64,000 bases of DNA from Myrica gale (Eukaryota > Streptophyta > Magnoliopsida > Fagales > Myricaceae), in assembly GCA_963930655.1 (NCBI GenBank), contig OZ005620.1:7951001-8015000 (forward strand). The letters run 5' to 3'. Below are positions 1-11,278 of the stretch, in pieces. Numbering within the stretch: the stretch's first letter is position 1; every line of letters starts with the position of its first letter. The position numbers and the translations under genes were made by a program. The notes below the pieces were generated by a model. The model had not been told where the DNA came from. It worked only from the letters and a program-made list of their open reading frames with translations, and made no database searches.

Positions 1-237
1 ATGGCAAACGTACAACTCAGTAAAGAAAGTAGGAACCTTAGTTCCTTCTGGTATGGCTTTGCTTAATCAGATAATTCCTCCCAAATCAAATGCCAAACAG
101 ACGAAAGTTGGCTACGTAGTCTGATATATCTAAATCCAAAGACAATAAAAGGGATCATACAAAAGGGTTTGATTCTTAATGCGTAGTCATGAGGTTAATC
201 CAGATCAAAAACTCAAAGATCGAAAAAGGACATGAGT
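1..237. other. Flank left of the MULE, no feature seen
   Basis: AT-rich sequence before the first MULE. I see no coding potential, repeat or RNA signal. It ends at the left target-site duplication of the element. Confidence 0.5.
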
Positions 238-247
238 GACAAATGAC
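238..247. repeat. Left target-site duplication of the MULE
   Basis: GACAAATGAC, matching GACAGATGAC at 5382-5391 in 9 of 10 positions. It lies immediately outside both inverted repeats. Confidence 0.75.
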
Positions 248-572
248 GGCTCGAGTTATTGTGTGAGTTTCGGTTGCTGTGAGTGGTGAGATTACACGGC
301 TCAGATCAAAGGGGCTGCATTGAACGGTCAACAAAAAGCCAGCGCATTAATGAGGCATGACGCGAACGAAACCCGCAACGAGCCTCCCGTCTTCGACTCC
401 CCATTTCGAATCGCCTCTAGCCCTAGCAGAGCTCCCCCTCCAAATCGGCTCGGTCGTGTGCTCCACTTCGCCACTTCGCATTCCCGCTCCCCCGAAGGCC
501 AATTTTGAAACGCCCTAGCAGGTTTGTTATATGGTAGATTAGTGTGGTTTGCTATACGGTAGATATGCGTTT
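248..572 (+). repeat. Left terminal inverted repeat of the MULE
   Basis: Matches the reverse complement of 5022-5381 almost base for base over its whole length. The difference in length is mainly a short tandem duplication in the right copy. A 62-codon open frame at 320-508 lies inside and has a partial mirror in the right repeat; I regard it as non-coding because it is purely TIR sequence. Confidence 0.85.
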
Positions 573-1947
573 ATGCTAATCAAGCATGTGCTCCATTGGC
601 TTAAAATGCTACTGCGAACTAATTACGGACAATGTTCTTAAATTTTCTTTTTCCCATGTCATAGTTGAATATGAAAGATTGGGGGATGAAGAGGTACATA
701 ATTGTAGGTCCCATAAATGGCTTTTAGCCTAACTTTCTTTTTATTGTCCTCTGGAAATAAAATAGGAGGAACTCCTCCGTTTATGTATTCAAGATATAAC
801 AAGAGGTACATCAATTCTATTCAAGATATGTTCCAAATCGGGCGATTTGGCGAAGGCAGATATGCGTCATTTAGGGGAGGATCCGTGGGTATATTTAAAA
901 GACAAGAACCCAAGCATGAGAAACATGAGTGGAGGTGGCAGTAGTGTAATTCACTGTTACAGGAAGCAAGTATTTGTGGGGGAGGGAGGGAGGTCTAGAG
1001 GTATGGTCCAGAGTGGAAGGCATAAAGAACGGAGTGGAGAGGGAGGGTGGGGAATGTGAGGGATTGTATAGGAGGAATTTTGTGGACAAGGTGGAGAATC
1101 TGAGAGAGGGATTATAAAGAAAATTGAAGGTGGGGGGGACAGGTTGTTTGTTAGCAGGGAAGATGCTGAAGTCATCGAAGTGTGGGAAAGCTCCAATTCT
1201 TCTGTTGTTGATCAAGTTTTGTGACACTATGGGTTGTTCTGGGTATAGGAGAGAATTTGGGCCTCGAGAAGGCTCCTGTATTCTGAATTTTTTGGTTCTG
1301 TATTATTTGGGGTTTGGGGTTTTTACACTCCGTTGCTGGCTGTTTTGGGCATCTGCGAATCATTTTGTTGTCTCAGTCTTAGGGAGTGGAAATTGGGAAG
1401 TGAGGGGCTCCAAATGGAAACTGGGAAGTGCAAATGTACCAGTAGTTTTGTGCAGTGCTTGAGATGGGCAGGTACATAATAAATGTGAAACGCAAATGTG
1501 AAGTTGTTTCAGTTGCAAGAATTCAACAAAAGTCGGGCTAACACATGTTATCAGCCTTTTGTTTCTTTGTGTCATTTAAAGAGCTGAAATTCGTGTTCTA
1601 TTGGAAGCTCAAATACTTAGATTGATGGTTATAGTCTCAGGTCGACTAGTGAAGTGGTCAACTACTGGAGTTAAATGCAACAACGCTGCCAATGGCAAAG
1701 TTCCCTTTTACTTCAAGAAACCTCTCTTGTTTGTGTCATGATTATACACTTTCCTAATGTCGATCTAATTCTCCTAATGGTTTTCATGAAGTTATGGTAC
1801 ATTCTATAGTTACCCATTTCTTGATAAAATATTTAGGTGTTTTTATGCATGGTATTACATTTGAAATTTGTACATAGGCAGAATGTGCATATTGAAAAAT
1901 TTTATGCCGTTCACTAATATTGGAATGGCACTGACACGTTAAGGTGA
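573..1947 (+). other. Upstream region of the GRF gene inside the MULE
   Basis: No recognisable domain is found in any frame. A purine-rich tract (about 960-1130) produces several shadow open frames. The region probably holds the promoter and 5' untranslated part of the GRF gene at 1948, but I see no convincing TATA box or splice pair that would fix a start. Confidence 0.4.
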
Positions 1948-2469
1948 ATGACATCGCCATCATTCATATCAACTGCACGGAGTAGTGCCAGTCAGCGATG
2001 GGCTCCTAGGGAGGTGTCGGAACCCCCGAGATGCAAGTGTGACATCTCCACCAGTGTGAGGAGGTCCTTCACTCCAGAGAATTTTGGTAGAAGATTTTTT
2101 GGTTGCCCCAACTACACTAGACGTGAAAATCATGGATGCGGTTTTTTTAATTGGCTTGATTACCCGGCTGCATTTGAAGCAAATGATGATGCTTTAGTTT
2201 TATTGATTGTGAAAATGCAGCGTCTGGAAGAGAAGTTAGAGGCTGAGATTGCCAAATCACAGGCAAAGGATGTTGAGATTGATAGCTTCAAAGAACGGGT
2301 GAAGTTGCTTGGGGAAAAGCTTCAAGGGTCCAATGACAACTTGAAAGTCAAGGATGGAGAAATAAAGAGATTGAAGGAAGATGATCACCGACTTAAGGAG
2401 CAGATGATAAAGACATGGGTGTTGTTTATATTTGTTTTGGTTGTAGGGATTTCTGTTGTCATGAAGTAA
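1948..2469 (+). CDS. GRF-type zinc-finger protein with coiled coil and C-terminal membrane anchor
   Basis: A 173-residue protein that starts at the first ATG of the frame. Residues about 27-72 form a GRF-type zinc finger: CKC, then FGRRFFGCPNY, then CGFFNW, with the expected Cys spacing and the GRRFFxC core. Residues about 85-150 are rich in Lys, Glu and Leu in heptad-like order, which suggests a coiled coil. Residues about 154-171 are hydrophobic (WVLFIFVLVVGISVV), giving a single C-terminal membrane segment. GRF fingers in other proteins bind single-stranded nucleic acid; the role of the short plant GRF plus coil plus anchor proteins is unknown to me. The frame is intact although it lies inside a MULE. 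It is read convergently with the FAR1-type gene. It could be a captured host gene or a transposon-borne accessory gene. Upstream untranslated exons are possible. Confidence 0.75.
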   Translation: MTSPSFISTARSSASQRWAPREVSEPPRCKCDISTSVRRSFTPENFGRRFFGCPNYTRRENHGCGFFNWLDYPAAFEANDDALVLLIVKMQRLEEKLEAEIAKSQAKDVEIDSFKERVKLLGEKLQGSNDNLKVKDGEIKRLKEDDHRLKEQMIKTWVLFIFVLVVGISVVMK

Positions 2470-3191
2470 ACAAGTGATAATAGGTAGTGGTCCCAATGTT
2501 ATGGTTTCTATGTGGTTGTATTTGGTTGATAACTCATTCCTAATGTTTATGTTTCAAACCCTGTCTAGCTAATCATGAGCCATATCAATGAAACTGTGTT
2601 GTAGATAACATAAGGTGTGCAGCAATTTGGTCACCTTTTGATTTTTCGTTTTTGTCATAAATCAAAGATTCAAATGCACTGTGTTGTAGATAAGATAAGG
2701 TGTGCAGCAATTATATCATTATATGCAAGCCCTCTGAATGAGTAGCCTTCTTCACTTCCAACCAGTAGAATATGGCATAACTTTTAGAACATCCAAATAC
2801 AAGAGAAAATTTTCCACTGCAGAATTTTGGAGGATGGATATCTGTACATTTCTCCCACATAACTAATACAAATGAGCAATTTATCTTTCTCCTGTGTCTC
2901 TGTGTCTGCAAATATTTTCAAAGTATAATGTGAGGGGCATATAGTAGCTTAGAAATCTGGCCTACCATGGTATCTCCAGTGCATATACAAAATGAAATTT
3001 CTGCAACTCAAGAAATCCTCAAAGATCAACACCATTTCAACAACCAAAATCCAACTCAAGGAATTTTCAGCATGCATCTGCATCTGCATCTGCAACACAA
3101 ACAAACCATTCCAAATCTATCCTAAAAATTAATTAAAATAAACACATTTCAACACCCAAATTCCAAAGCCTATCTGAACGTTGCGATTCAC
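2470..3191. other. Spacer between the two convergent MULE genes
   Basis: Expected to hold both 3' ends. A direct repeat of about 35 bases (near 2594-2629 and 2678-2713, core GTGTTGTAGATAA then AAGGTGTGCAGCAATT) lies just downstream of the GRF gene. No other feature was seen. Confidence 0.4.
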
Positions 3192-3787
3192 TCATGCTTC
3201 CAATTTAGGGCGAATACCGACCCTATCTGAATTCATAGCCTTAGAGTGTTGTGATTCACTCATGCTTCTATGGGAACGGAGTAGGTGAACCTTCCTCGGT
3301 GTCGCCAACTCATGGTTATGTTGCAAATTCCAGTCGAAGACGCAATACTTCCCATTACGCTGCCGCTGAACAGTAATACCTGCTAGGCACCCACACCTTG
3401 TATTTGGTCGTTCCCGCTTCACCGACACAAGCGGGTCCTTTTCTTTCTTTGTCCCTTGTTTACTACAAACAAAGGCCTTATATGTCCAAAACCGAAGTTC
3501 TTTATTTTTGTTCCCGCTATGTCTACGAATGCTAAAGCCATTCATTGTTGCGTACCGGTTGTAGCAATCGTACGCATGTTCAATGTCCCTCCACTCTATG
3601 CTCCATACATCTACATTCTCCCCATTGTCGACCAATACCATGTCACCTGCATATACCAATAAAAGAAAAGAATTAAAAAAGCCCTCATACCATCTTAGCT
3701 GCTCAAATGAAGGATAACTAACTCACCCTCTGGGACTTCGGAACTACTGCACCCTCGTCTACTGATATTTGGATTGATCCCTTCCAT
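3192..3787 (-). CDS. FAR1/FRS-type DNA-binding domain protein (two exons)
   Basis: I model two exons on the minus strand: 3787-3727 (ATG at 3787-3785, donor GTGAG) and 3646-3192 (acceptor TATATGCAG, TAA stop). The splice restores a Gly codon and gives about 171 residues beginning MEGINPNISRRG. The rest is a FAR1 DNA-binding domain, the WRKY-GCM1-like fold of FHY3/FAR1 and MULE transposases. It shows AYDCYNRYATMNGFSIRR, then YKAFVCSKQG, then RCGCLAGI, then WNLQHNHEL, which supplies the Cys and His zinc ligands. There is no MULE transposase domain or SWIM finger, so it resembles the short FRS-related factors that keep only the DNA-binding part. Being inside MULE TIRs it may bind transposon ends or act as a repressor, but that is inference. 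A longer reading from 3659 without splicing is possible, but the splice sites favour the two-exon model. Confidence 0.75.
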
Positions 3788-5021
3788 TTGGGCCATATTT
3801 TATGGAAGTTGCAGTTAGCACCAAAAATTAGTATCCCTGGTGTGAACAATAGGAAGAACATGTCAGATTTAGTATTTACTAGTATTTGCAAAAACATATA
3901 GAAGCCACATTCAATCAAAACTTATTTATAAACAGGACCTACATCTTTACGGTGTAGATCAAAGAGATTAAGGCTCTCTTTGCATAAAATGTGGAAAATG
4001 GCTATAATAATAGCGACTTTCAGTCATCACTTGCAGCTGATGGCAATAGATGATGCAACTTGAAATTGTGAAGTACGGAAACATATGTCATCCTAGACCT
4101 ATCACTTTCATTTTCAAATTCTTGCAAAAAATCACACCAGGTTGACATTAAGAAAGAATTTATAGTTCAACAACCAATATGCTCATCTTTTGTTCAAGCA
4201 ACTTGCGAGGAAAGTCAATCATTGCCTTTGAGATTTTTCTAAAAGGTAAACTCCAAAAGCAATTTGGTCAATCTCTAACTCCCATAAAATTTACAACTGT
4301 GGAATTACTTGGTCCTATTTCTCAAAGAATTAGCCCTTGACATACTTTTGTCAGAATAGAGTCCAACAACATCAAATCTCAGTTGTTTCATTCCATAATT
4401 ACACCAAAACAAAAAGGCATTAAAACCATGGGTCAACAGAATCTACACCAACACATATCAAGATAAGTGCATTTAAAATTTATCAACCTGACTGTTCTAA
4501 TGATATGTGTGCAGCCTAGAATATAGGAAACAAGAAATAATAAAAATCTATTCTATATCTGCAAGGGACTGCCAAGCAGATGGAACCTAAGCTCCAAAAG
4601 CAGGTGCTTGGACTATTACGCCAACTTAATCTGCCCTGCTGTTATATTACTTGCAGAGTAACGAGGCCAGTACTTAATTAAATCAGCGCAGTCAAGCGGT
4701 AAAGAGTTCCAATAAGGATCCTTTGAATGGAGTATTGACTATATGAAATCAATATGTCCAGTTAATGATCTCATCTTTCAAACAGCTGTAAGACAAATTA
4801 TCACAGGCAGAAAGGTTTCTGTCTCTTATATGAACCTTGGATCAGCCAATTGACAAGGATCTCAAAGAAACCCGAACTATTTTCAAAACCTGAAACAGAC
4901 TGTACACAAAGACAACAACTTAAGTATGGAAAACAATAATAAAGCTCCCGAAGTTTGCGAAAATCAACTACCAGACCCTCCACTTTAATTCAAAGGTAAA
5001 CCAGAACTTCCTATGTAACAG
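3788..5021 (-). other. Upstream region of the FAR1-type gene inside the MULE
   Basis: AT-rich sequence without recognisable domains. It probably contains the promoter of the minus-strand gene. Nothing else was seen. Confidence 0.35.
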
Positions 5022-5381
5022 AAACGCAGATCTACCGTATAGCAAACCACACTAATCTACCATATAACAAACCTGCTAGGGCGTTTCAAAATTGGCCTTT
5101 GGGGGAGCGGGAATGCGAAGTGGCGAAGTGGAGCACACGACTGAGCCGATTTGGAGGGGGAGCTCTGCTAGGGCGAGAGGCGGTTCGAAATGGGGGGAGG
5201 AGTCGAAGACGAAGGCGATTCGAAATGGGGAGTCGAAGACGAGAGGCTCGTTGCGGGCTTCGTTCGGGTCATGCCTCATTAATGCGCTGGCTTTTTGTTG
5301 ACCGTCCGATGCAGCCCCTTTGATCTGAGCCGTGTAATCTCACCACTCACAGCAACCGAAACTCACACAGTAACTCGAGAC
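5022..5381 (-). repeat. Right terminal inverted repeat of the MULE
   Basis: Reverse complement of 248-572. It is longer because of a roughly 33-bp tandem duplication at about 5180-5243, where a unit around TTCGAAATGGGG and GAGTCGAAGACGA is present twice; the left repeat has one copy. Confidence 0.85.
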
Positions 5382-5391
5382 GACAGATGAC
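5382..5391. repeat. Right target-site duplication of the MULE
   Basis: GACAGATGAC, pairing with 238-247 (one mismatch). Confidence 0.75.
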
Positions 5392-6541
5392 TAGATGGTG
5401 ATGCGAATCCTGGAATGATGTTTTCGTTTCATGGGATCATGATGTGTGGAATCATCAGGTACTTTTACACCCAGCAATCTCCAACTTTTTTGGTCTTTAA
5501 TTTCTTACAGAATATTCTCTTCTGGATCTCTTCTTGTGGTTCTTGATGATATCGTTAATTGGCTTGCACGTACAAGGAACAAAGAGTAGAGAAATGAGAC
5601 TTTAGCATGCTCCACTTAGATGCTTCTTTTGGTGGTGGACCAAAGTATCAACCCCATCCCATCCCTCAACCCCATAGGCCCAGGTTCACCTTGTTATTTC
5701 CCTAAAACAAAAATACCATATTGTAGAAGCCCTAAAGCTTTGGTTAAGCCGTTTCTTTAGGTGGGCTGTGTACGGTCGTTCTTACCCATTTCTGTCGACC
5801 TAAAAGCATAAGGCCAATTTTTTTTTTCTTTTTCAGGGAGATGTAAGAAGTAGGTAGAGAAAATAGAATCCCACACACTTAATATATATATACACAGACA
5901 CTTTTAACACTTGGATTCATTCGCCAAATGAGCCTTTGACTCATTGGCTCATTTGGCCAATGAGTACGGGCGCAAATTCTATTAATGCGTCATAACAGAT
6001 AGTATTTAAAAAATTCATTGCGATATTTAAGAAATTGGTTATTTATACATACTTAAATTTTCAAGAATTTAATATTTTTAACTGTTGCATATTCTAATTT
6101 CCTCTTTGGAAGATAGTTCCATATATCTTCTCTTCCCACCTAGCTCCACCATTTACGGGGAGTTTTATAAGACTTGGAACATGTCTATATATGTAACCTT
6201 TTTTTTCCGCCACGAAAAATCTCATAGTACTGTGTTTCAGCGTTTCTTTTCTTTCTGGGTGTCACAGAAACTTTTCGTGAAATGCAAGCTACCAACATGA
6301 ATATTAAAAAATCTGTCCGGATTGTCTAGATTTGATTTCCTTCGAGAAGTATATCGTTGAGTTAATTAAGAATATTAAAAGATCTTTTTGAATTTTGTCA
6401 GGACTTCAAGCTTACTTACTATTAAATTAGGACAAGTCAATTCGAATCCGGTACATAAGAGAGTGCCACATATTTTCCTGGTATCTAAAAAAATAAATCA
6501 TGAAAAATAATTTTTTTATTCCCTTTTTGAGAATTACCTGC
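5392..6541. other. AT-rich spacer, nothing recognised
   Basis: Between the MULE and the first CACTA remnant. No open frame shows family features; a short dinucleotide AT run lies at about 5881-5892. Confidence 0.4.
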
Positions 6542-9500
6542 CATTACAAAAAAATTTATCTTTAACGGCGGTCTCTAAAAATGCCTCTAATGACACAATT
6601 TCGCTGCGTTTGTGGAAAAACGCTGCTAGAAATCAAATATAGCGGCGCTATAGATGGTTTCTCGCGGCGTTTGCCGCTAAAAATCCTACCTTTAGCGGCG
6701 GACGCGCCCGTCGCTATAGACCTACCTTTAACAGAGTTTGTGCACGAACGCTGCTAGAAATATAGTACCCACAGCGACAGTCATCATGACCACCGCGTTT
6801 GTTGACACACAAACCAATTATTGAAATATTCCCTGCTCTGACATTTATAGATTATTTAGATTGTATCGGGCTAATAGAAATTGAACTTGATTAGGTTGGA
6901 TTTTAATGTAAATTTCCCTACTATACTCGTATCAATGTTTTTTTTAAAAGTTGCCTAATTGTTTGGTGGATCTGGGGAATGATGGAAGAAAACGTGCGAC
7001 TTTACAAAATGGGGATACAGAGTAACATGATTAACATGGTGATTTTCTTATAAAAACTGCTTTGTCGTGGCGATTTATTTTGAGGAAATCTGCGTTTTCT
7101 ATTTCTATCGAATGACAACAATTTGTCAACATATATAAGATCTCACAGCGTCCTTGTTGAAGAGAGTTGGGTAGGCCTTTTTACCGGACTCATCCTTTTA
7201 AACCATCTGATTATCCTTTTAAACCACCTAAGGTATTACATGTTACGTCATTTTTAAATGTTTATAAATCTTGATATTGTTTTCTGATTGGTCCTGTTTT
7301 ATTGTGTAGCTATGTTGTGAATTTTTTTTTCACCTTCTGTTTTCTGGTAGAGTTCAACACCTTCCTCAATTTTTTGCAGCTAATAGGCTCTTGAATTTTG
7401 TGCTCGCATTCTTTGCAAAGCAGGACAATGTCTCATCATTGATATCTTAGGATGCATTTCAAGGCATCAGTTCTTGATGGTACCTGATGTTTGAACTTCG
7501 TAACCCAAGTAAATATGTTAGTAGATTTTGAGGTAGGAGAGCTTCAGCCATTTGATTGACATGCAATGCAAGTATTTGGTTTGTAGGATGGGATGATTTC
7601 CACCAATTATTTGGCTGACTTCTTTTACATGCTGTTATTTGGTGCCGCTGTTTTACATGGGAAGATTAAGGTATCAACCATTCTTTTCATTTAGCAACTG
7701 TATAGACTTTGAAAGATCACTACAAAAAAATGACCTTTAGCTGCTGTCAGAAACCGCTGCTAAAGGTCAAAAAACCGTTGTTATATCTTTAGCAGCGGTT
7801 TTTTTTACGGCGATCGCTGCTATAGCTCCGTCGCAATAGATCTATAATGACGGTTTGGGCGACCGCTGGTGAAGCCAAATATTGGTCTGTCGAGCACGAC
7901 AAGCCAAACACGCCAGAAAGAAGAAATAAAATCTTCCACACGTCAGATCAGCGCCCAAGAAGAACGTATCCATTTGGTGTGATCTGCAGTCTGTAAACAT
8001 AAATTCTTTATTCAAACAAGATATGCCAAACATGTTTGAATCCGTATATAATCACATACATGTGAATATATATAAAATTGCACAGCGGAAAACTTTATAG
8101 ATCTAACCTCCTGCCATTGATGCTCAAGCGTTGATGTAGATCTGAAATTGAATCTCAATATTCTCTGTAACTCAGAGAGAAAAGTTGTCAAAGTAATAGT
8201 AAGGGAATCTTCTAGCCTATAGCCTACCTTAGGGTTTGCCGTACTTTAGATGGAGTGAACAGACCAAATATATAGGCTAGGCTAGGGACCCCTTGATAGG
8301 TAATAGAAACCCTAGTTTAATCCTTCCATCAAGGATTAATTACAAATGTACCACAAATAATTCTTTATTTATAATTATGCCCAGCACCTAAATTAAAACC
8401 ATTATATCCTATGTGTCATGTGGGCCATATTTAATTAAAACATTCTTACACAGTCTTGCAAACCAAAAAGAAAAAAAAATTATATTAAAATCTACAACTC
8501 AAAATCTCCACTTACCCAGGGGAATAAATACATAAATTTCTAAATTTGGTTAGCAACATGGCTTAGTTCTCAACATGTGTATTCAACCCAATTTTTGACA
8601 GGACACAATACGATCGAATGTGTGCAGCTTATTTCGCCGTCACAACGTCATAATACCTTAACGATCTCGCATAACAGAATATAATGCGACCCAGAACACT
8701 GTCTAAAATGCAACGAGCACCTATTTGTTGTTGTACAAGCTGTTAACTGTAAGCTCCCGGAGAACACCTCTTTATTGTTGTACAAGCTGCTAACTATAAG
8801 GTCCATAAGGCGACTGACCTGCACCAAGCCAAAAGCATTAGAAAAGTTAAAAAATTTAAGCCATCAGACAAAAGTTTCATCAGCCCTAACAGAGAAACAG
8901 AGAGAGAGCTTGATTTCCACTAACAGAGAACTCGATTTTGGAAATAGAGAGAGAGCTTGATTTTGGAGGTGGGCACAGTGGTTCTCCGTGCTTCCATCGT
9001 CGACATAGCTACTCAGGCAGGGTCCCAGTATCTCCCCATTCCCCTCTGATTCAAACCCATCTCCCTCCATCGTTGACCGCCGCTGTAGGTACCAAACTTC
9101 TAGCAGATGCTGCTAAAGGTTGGTCTAGACCGCCGCTAAAAGCCGGAAGTTTAGCAGCGTTTCCCAAAAACGCTGTTAGAAATCCGACTTTTAGTGGCGG
9201 TCTCAATCGCTGCTACAGGTCGGACTTATAACAGCGTTTTCAAAGTGGTCGGTGACCGTTGGTAAAAAGACCGCCGCTATAGACTCCCTTTAGTAGCGTT
9301 TTTTGCAAAACGCCGCTAAAAACACCATGTAGCGGCGTTTTTAGCGACCGCCGCTAAAAAGACCGCTGCTAGAGACCTATTTTTTGTAGTGGATGTTGAC
9401 ATGCATCTTAGTGACCATATGCATGTTAAGTTGAAGAAGCACTACTTTTTAATGGAATTCAAGGTGAAGTTGCTTATAGTCTTATACACAAGTAGATATT

Positions 9501-10052
9501 TTGTTTACATAAATATTTTGTTTATTTTAATTTCTTATGTGATATTTGTTTTCGATCACAAGAATTCAAGAGGATGTTGATGTGTGAAAGGAGGAAGATT
9601 TTAATTGGTCTTTGCTTATTGTGTTGTATTTGAATATTTTAGTTGATCCTTGTTTATTGTTATTTTATATTAGAAACTTGTTGCTTTTTAGATGACTTGT
9701 AGAGATTCTTGTGTATATTGTAAAACATCATTAATCAATGACGAAGTATATATTTTTTTATTATCCTTGTTCTTTAAGTTTTTATATCCAATGAATTATG
9801 GTTTAATATAGGAAAAAATTAGTAGTGTTTTAAAATACTAGCACGATTGCACTTCGGGTCTATAGCGGCGGTCTCGACCGCTGCTATATACTCATGGTCT
9901 TCACCAGCGGTCACACAAAACCATCACTAAGGTCTATGCGATGGTACAATCGCAGCGGTCGTGACCAGTAACCGCCGCTAAGGTCTATGCTATATCCTAT
10001 AACGACGGTTTTGGCACCAGTAACCGCCGCTAAAAGCTTTTTTTTTTGCAAT
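6542..10052. mobile_element. Decayed CACTA remnant (outer element of a nest)
   Basis: The left side begins CATTACAAAAAAAT, one change from the CACTA tip, followed by repeats of the TAGCGGCGG type to about 6800. The right side (about 9850-10052) carries the same subterminal repeats in the opposite order and ends GCTTTTTTTTTTGCAAT, a degraded form of the complementary tip. No matching 3-bp duplication could be read. I infer that both belong to one old element into which the CACTA at 7718-9391 later inserted. Alternatively they are two unrelated fragments. No transposase frame is recognisable. Confidence 0.45.
7718..9391. mobile_element. Non-autonomous CACTA element, 1.67 kb
   Basis: Starts CACTACAAAAAAATGACC and ends TTTTTTGTAGTG, the inverted CACTA tip, with GAT on both sides (7715-7717 and 9392-9394) as the 3-bp duplication. 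Subterminal zones (7735-7870 and 9095-9375) hold many copies of a motif like TAGCGGCGG / ACCGCCGCTA, the kind of repeat bound by the TNPA-type protein in characterised CACTA elements. The middle (about 7870-9090) has no transposase-like frame; it contains direct runs of GAGAGAGCTTGATTT near 8903 and 8945. It would have to be moved in trans by a related autonomous copy. Confidence 0.85.
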
Positions 10053-11062
10053 TCATCTTTGATTACATATTCTTAATTTAATGTTTTTTTTTTCATTCTA
10101 CTTGAGACCGAAAAAATAGCATCAATCCGTACGTCAGATGTTCTTATCAGCCAGCCCTCCTCATTCAGCACTGATTAGGACATTAACAAACTTAATTAAT
10201 TAACGTTAGTGGAGTACTGATGGAAGGGTACTCATCCCCGGCCGGTATGATGAAGTGGAGATCTTATGATGGATATCCAGTCATGGAGACATGCTCCAGT
10301 ATTTTAGTATCTCATGAAAATTAACATGCACCTCCTAAAGCGTTGAAGAGTGCAAACCTTCCAAAATGGAGATTTTTTTATTCCAATTCGATAAAGATAA
10401 AAATATCGCGACTTAATTAATACGTTTGATAAAGAGTTACTGCACGTATCCGCAGTACTTTGTTATGTTGTTAAGTTTATAGTACGATCAAATTAAATCA
10501 GGCTTATCCGAGCTTAGTGCTATGAAATCTTTCTTTAACGCCGCTACTCCCATATATGCTCATTCCCGTGATTTTGAGAGCAGCTTTAGTTAAGCAGTCT
10601 TTCTTATGGAGTTGATCTAGATTAGAATATTTCTGCTACTTACATTGTACAATTCGTAGACAGACAAACATACGTGGACTATACATTTTATTTATTTATA
10701 AACTTCGGATAGCTTACGTCCTATAATATATATTCGATTTACAGTACTTCATGCGTATGTTTTTGTTTTCAAATTACATGACCATTTAGTTTGGACATCG
10801 AATTTTAGAGATATTGATCCACATGATATATATTATTATAGGAATACATTTCTAGAAATACATTAATACTATTTTGATTTGAACGATGAAACTATTTTAG
10901 TTCCTACGTACATGCTATATATGTTTGAAAGCTCAAGCAAAGGACCAAAACAAAATTGTCGTTAAGATACTTGTAATTATTATTGCTAGCTCTACCTTAA
11001 AATACACGTTTTAACGAATAAACCTTTGAGCAACATGGAGTATCATATAATTTCTCTTAGGG
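10053..11062. other. AT-rich spacer, nothing recognised
   Basis: No coding, RNA or repeat signal was identified by eye. Confidence 0.4.
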
Positions 11063-11278
11063 GTAATGTCATAGTACGTCCTCTAATTATAGACCAAAAC
11101 CAACCTTTGAGCAACATTTCGGTCATTTTGCATGTTTTCTGTCTAACTTAACGCCTAAATCAAACAAAAGACGAGATTTGTTCAAATTCAAAACATAAAA
11201 GGCGCAAATCACCGTTTTGAAATTTAAGGGGACGAGCTTGATTTTAACCTATAATTAAGGGGTGTATTATGACATTAC
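11063..11278. mobile_element. MITE-like inverted-repeat element, about 216 bp
   Basis: The left arm GTAATGTCATAGTACG is mirrored by GTAATGTCATAATACA in the reverse complement of the right end. The arms pair over about 37 bases with several mismatches. No transposase is present. I could not read a clear target-site duplication, so the superfamily is undecided. Confidence 0.55.

Larger units (their letters stand above)
248..5381. mobile_element. Mutator-like element (MULE) with long TIRs, carrying two genes
   Basis: The left end (248-572) and right end (5022-5381) are near-identical inverted repeats. The tips read GGCTCGAGTTATTGTGTG on the left and GTCTCGAGTTACTGTGTG in reverse complement on the right. 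GACAAATGAC (238-247) and GACAGATGAC (5382-5391) flank the element as a 10-bp target-site duplication with one mismatch. TIRs of several hundred bases and a 9-11 bp duplication are typical of Mutator-like elements. No MULE transposase is visible, so the element is probably non-autonomous. Inside are a GRF zinc-finger gene (plus strand) and a FAR1-type DNA-binding gene (minus strand), convergently arranged about 720 bp apart. The tips match those of the Pack-MULE at 40238-44504 and the MITE at 24150-24389. Confidence 0.85.

Noticed and set aside
320-508. Open frame in the left MULE TIR, with a mirrored relative at 5076-5279
   Set aside because: It is TIR sequence; the two copies differ by length changes and show no protein family feature.
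895-1227. 110-codon minus-strand frame
   Set aside because: Low-complexity Pro/Ser-rich shadow of a purine-rich tract; no domain.
8040-8460. Block in the non-autonomous CACTA that resembles a promoter or terminal region of some other repeat
   Set aside because: No paired end, target duplication or coding motif could be found, so no element was called.
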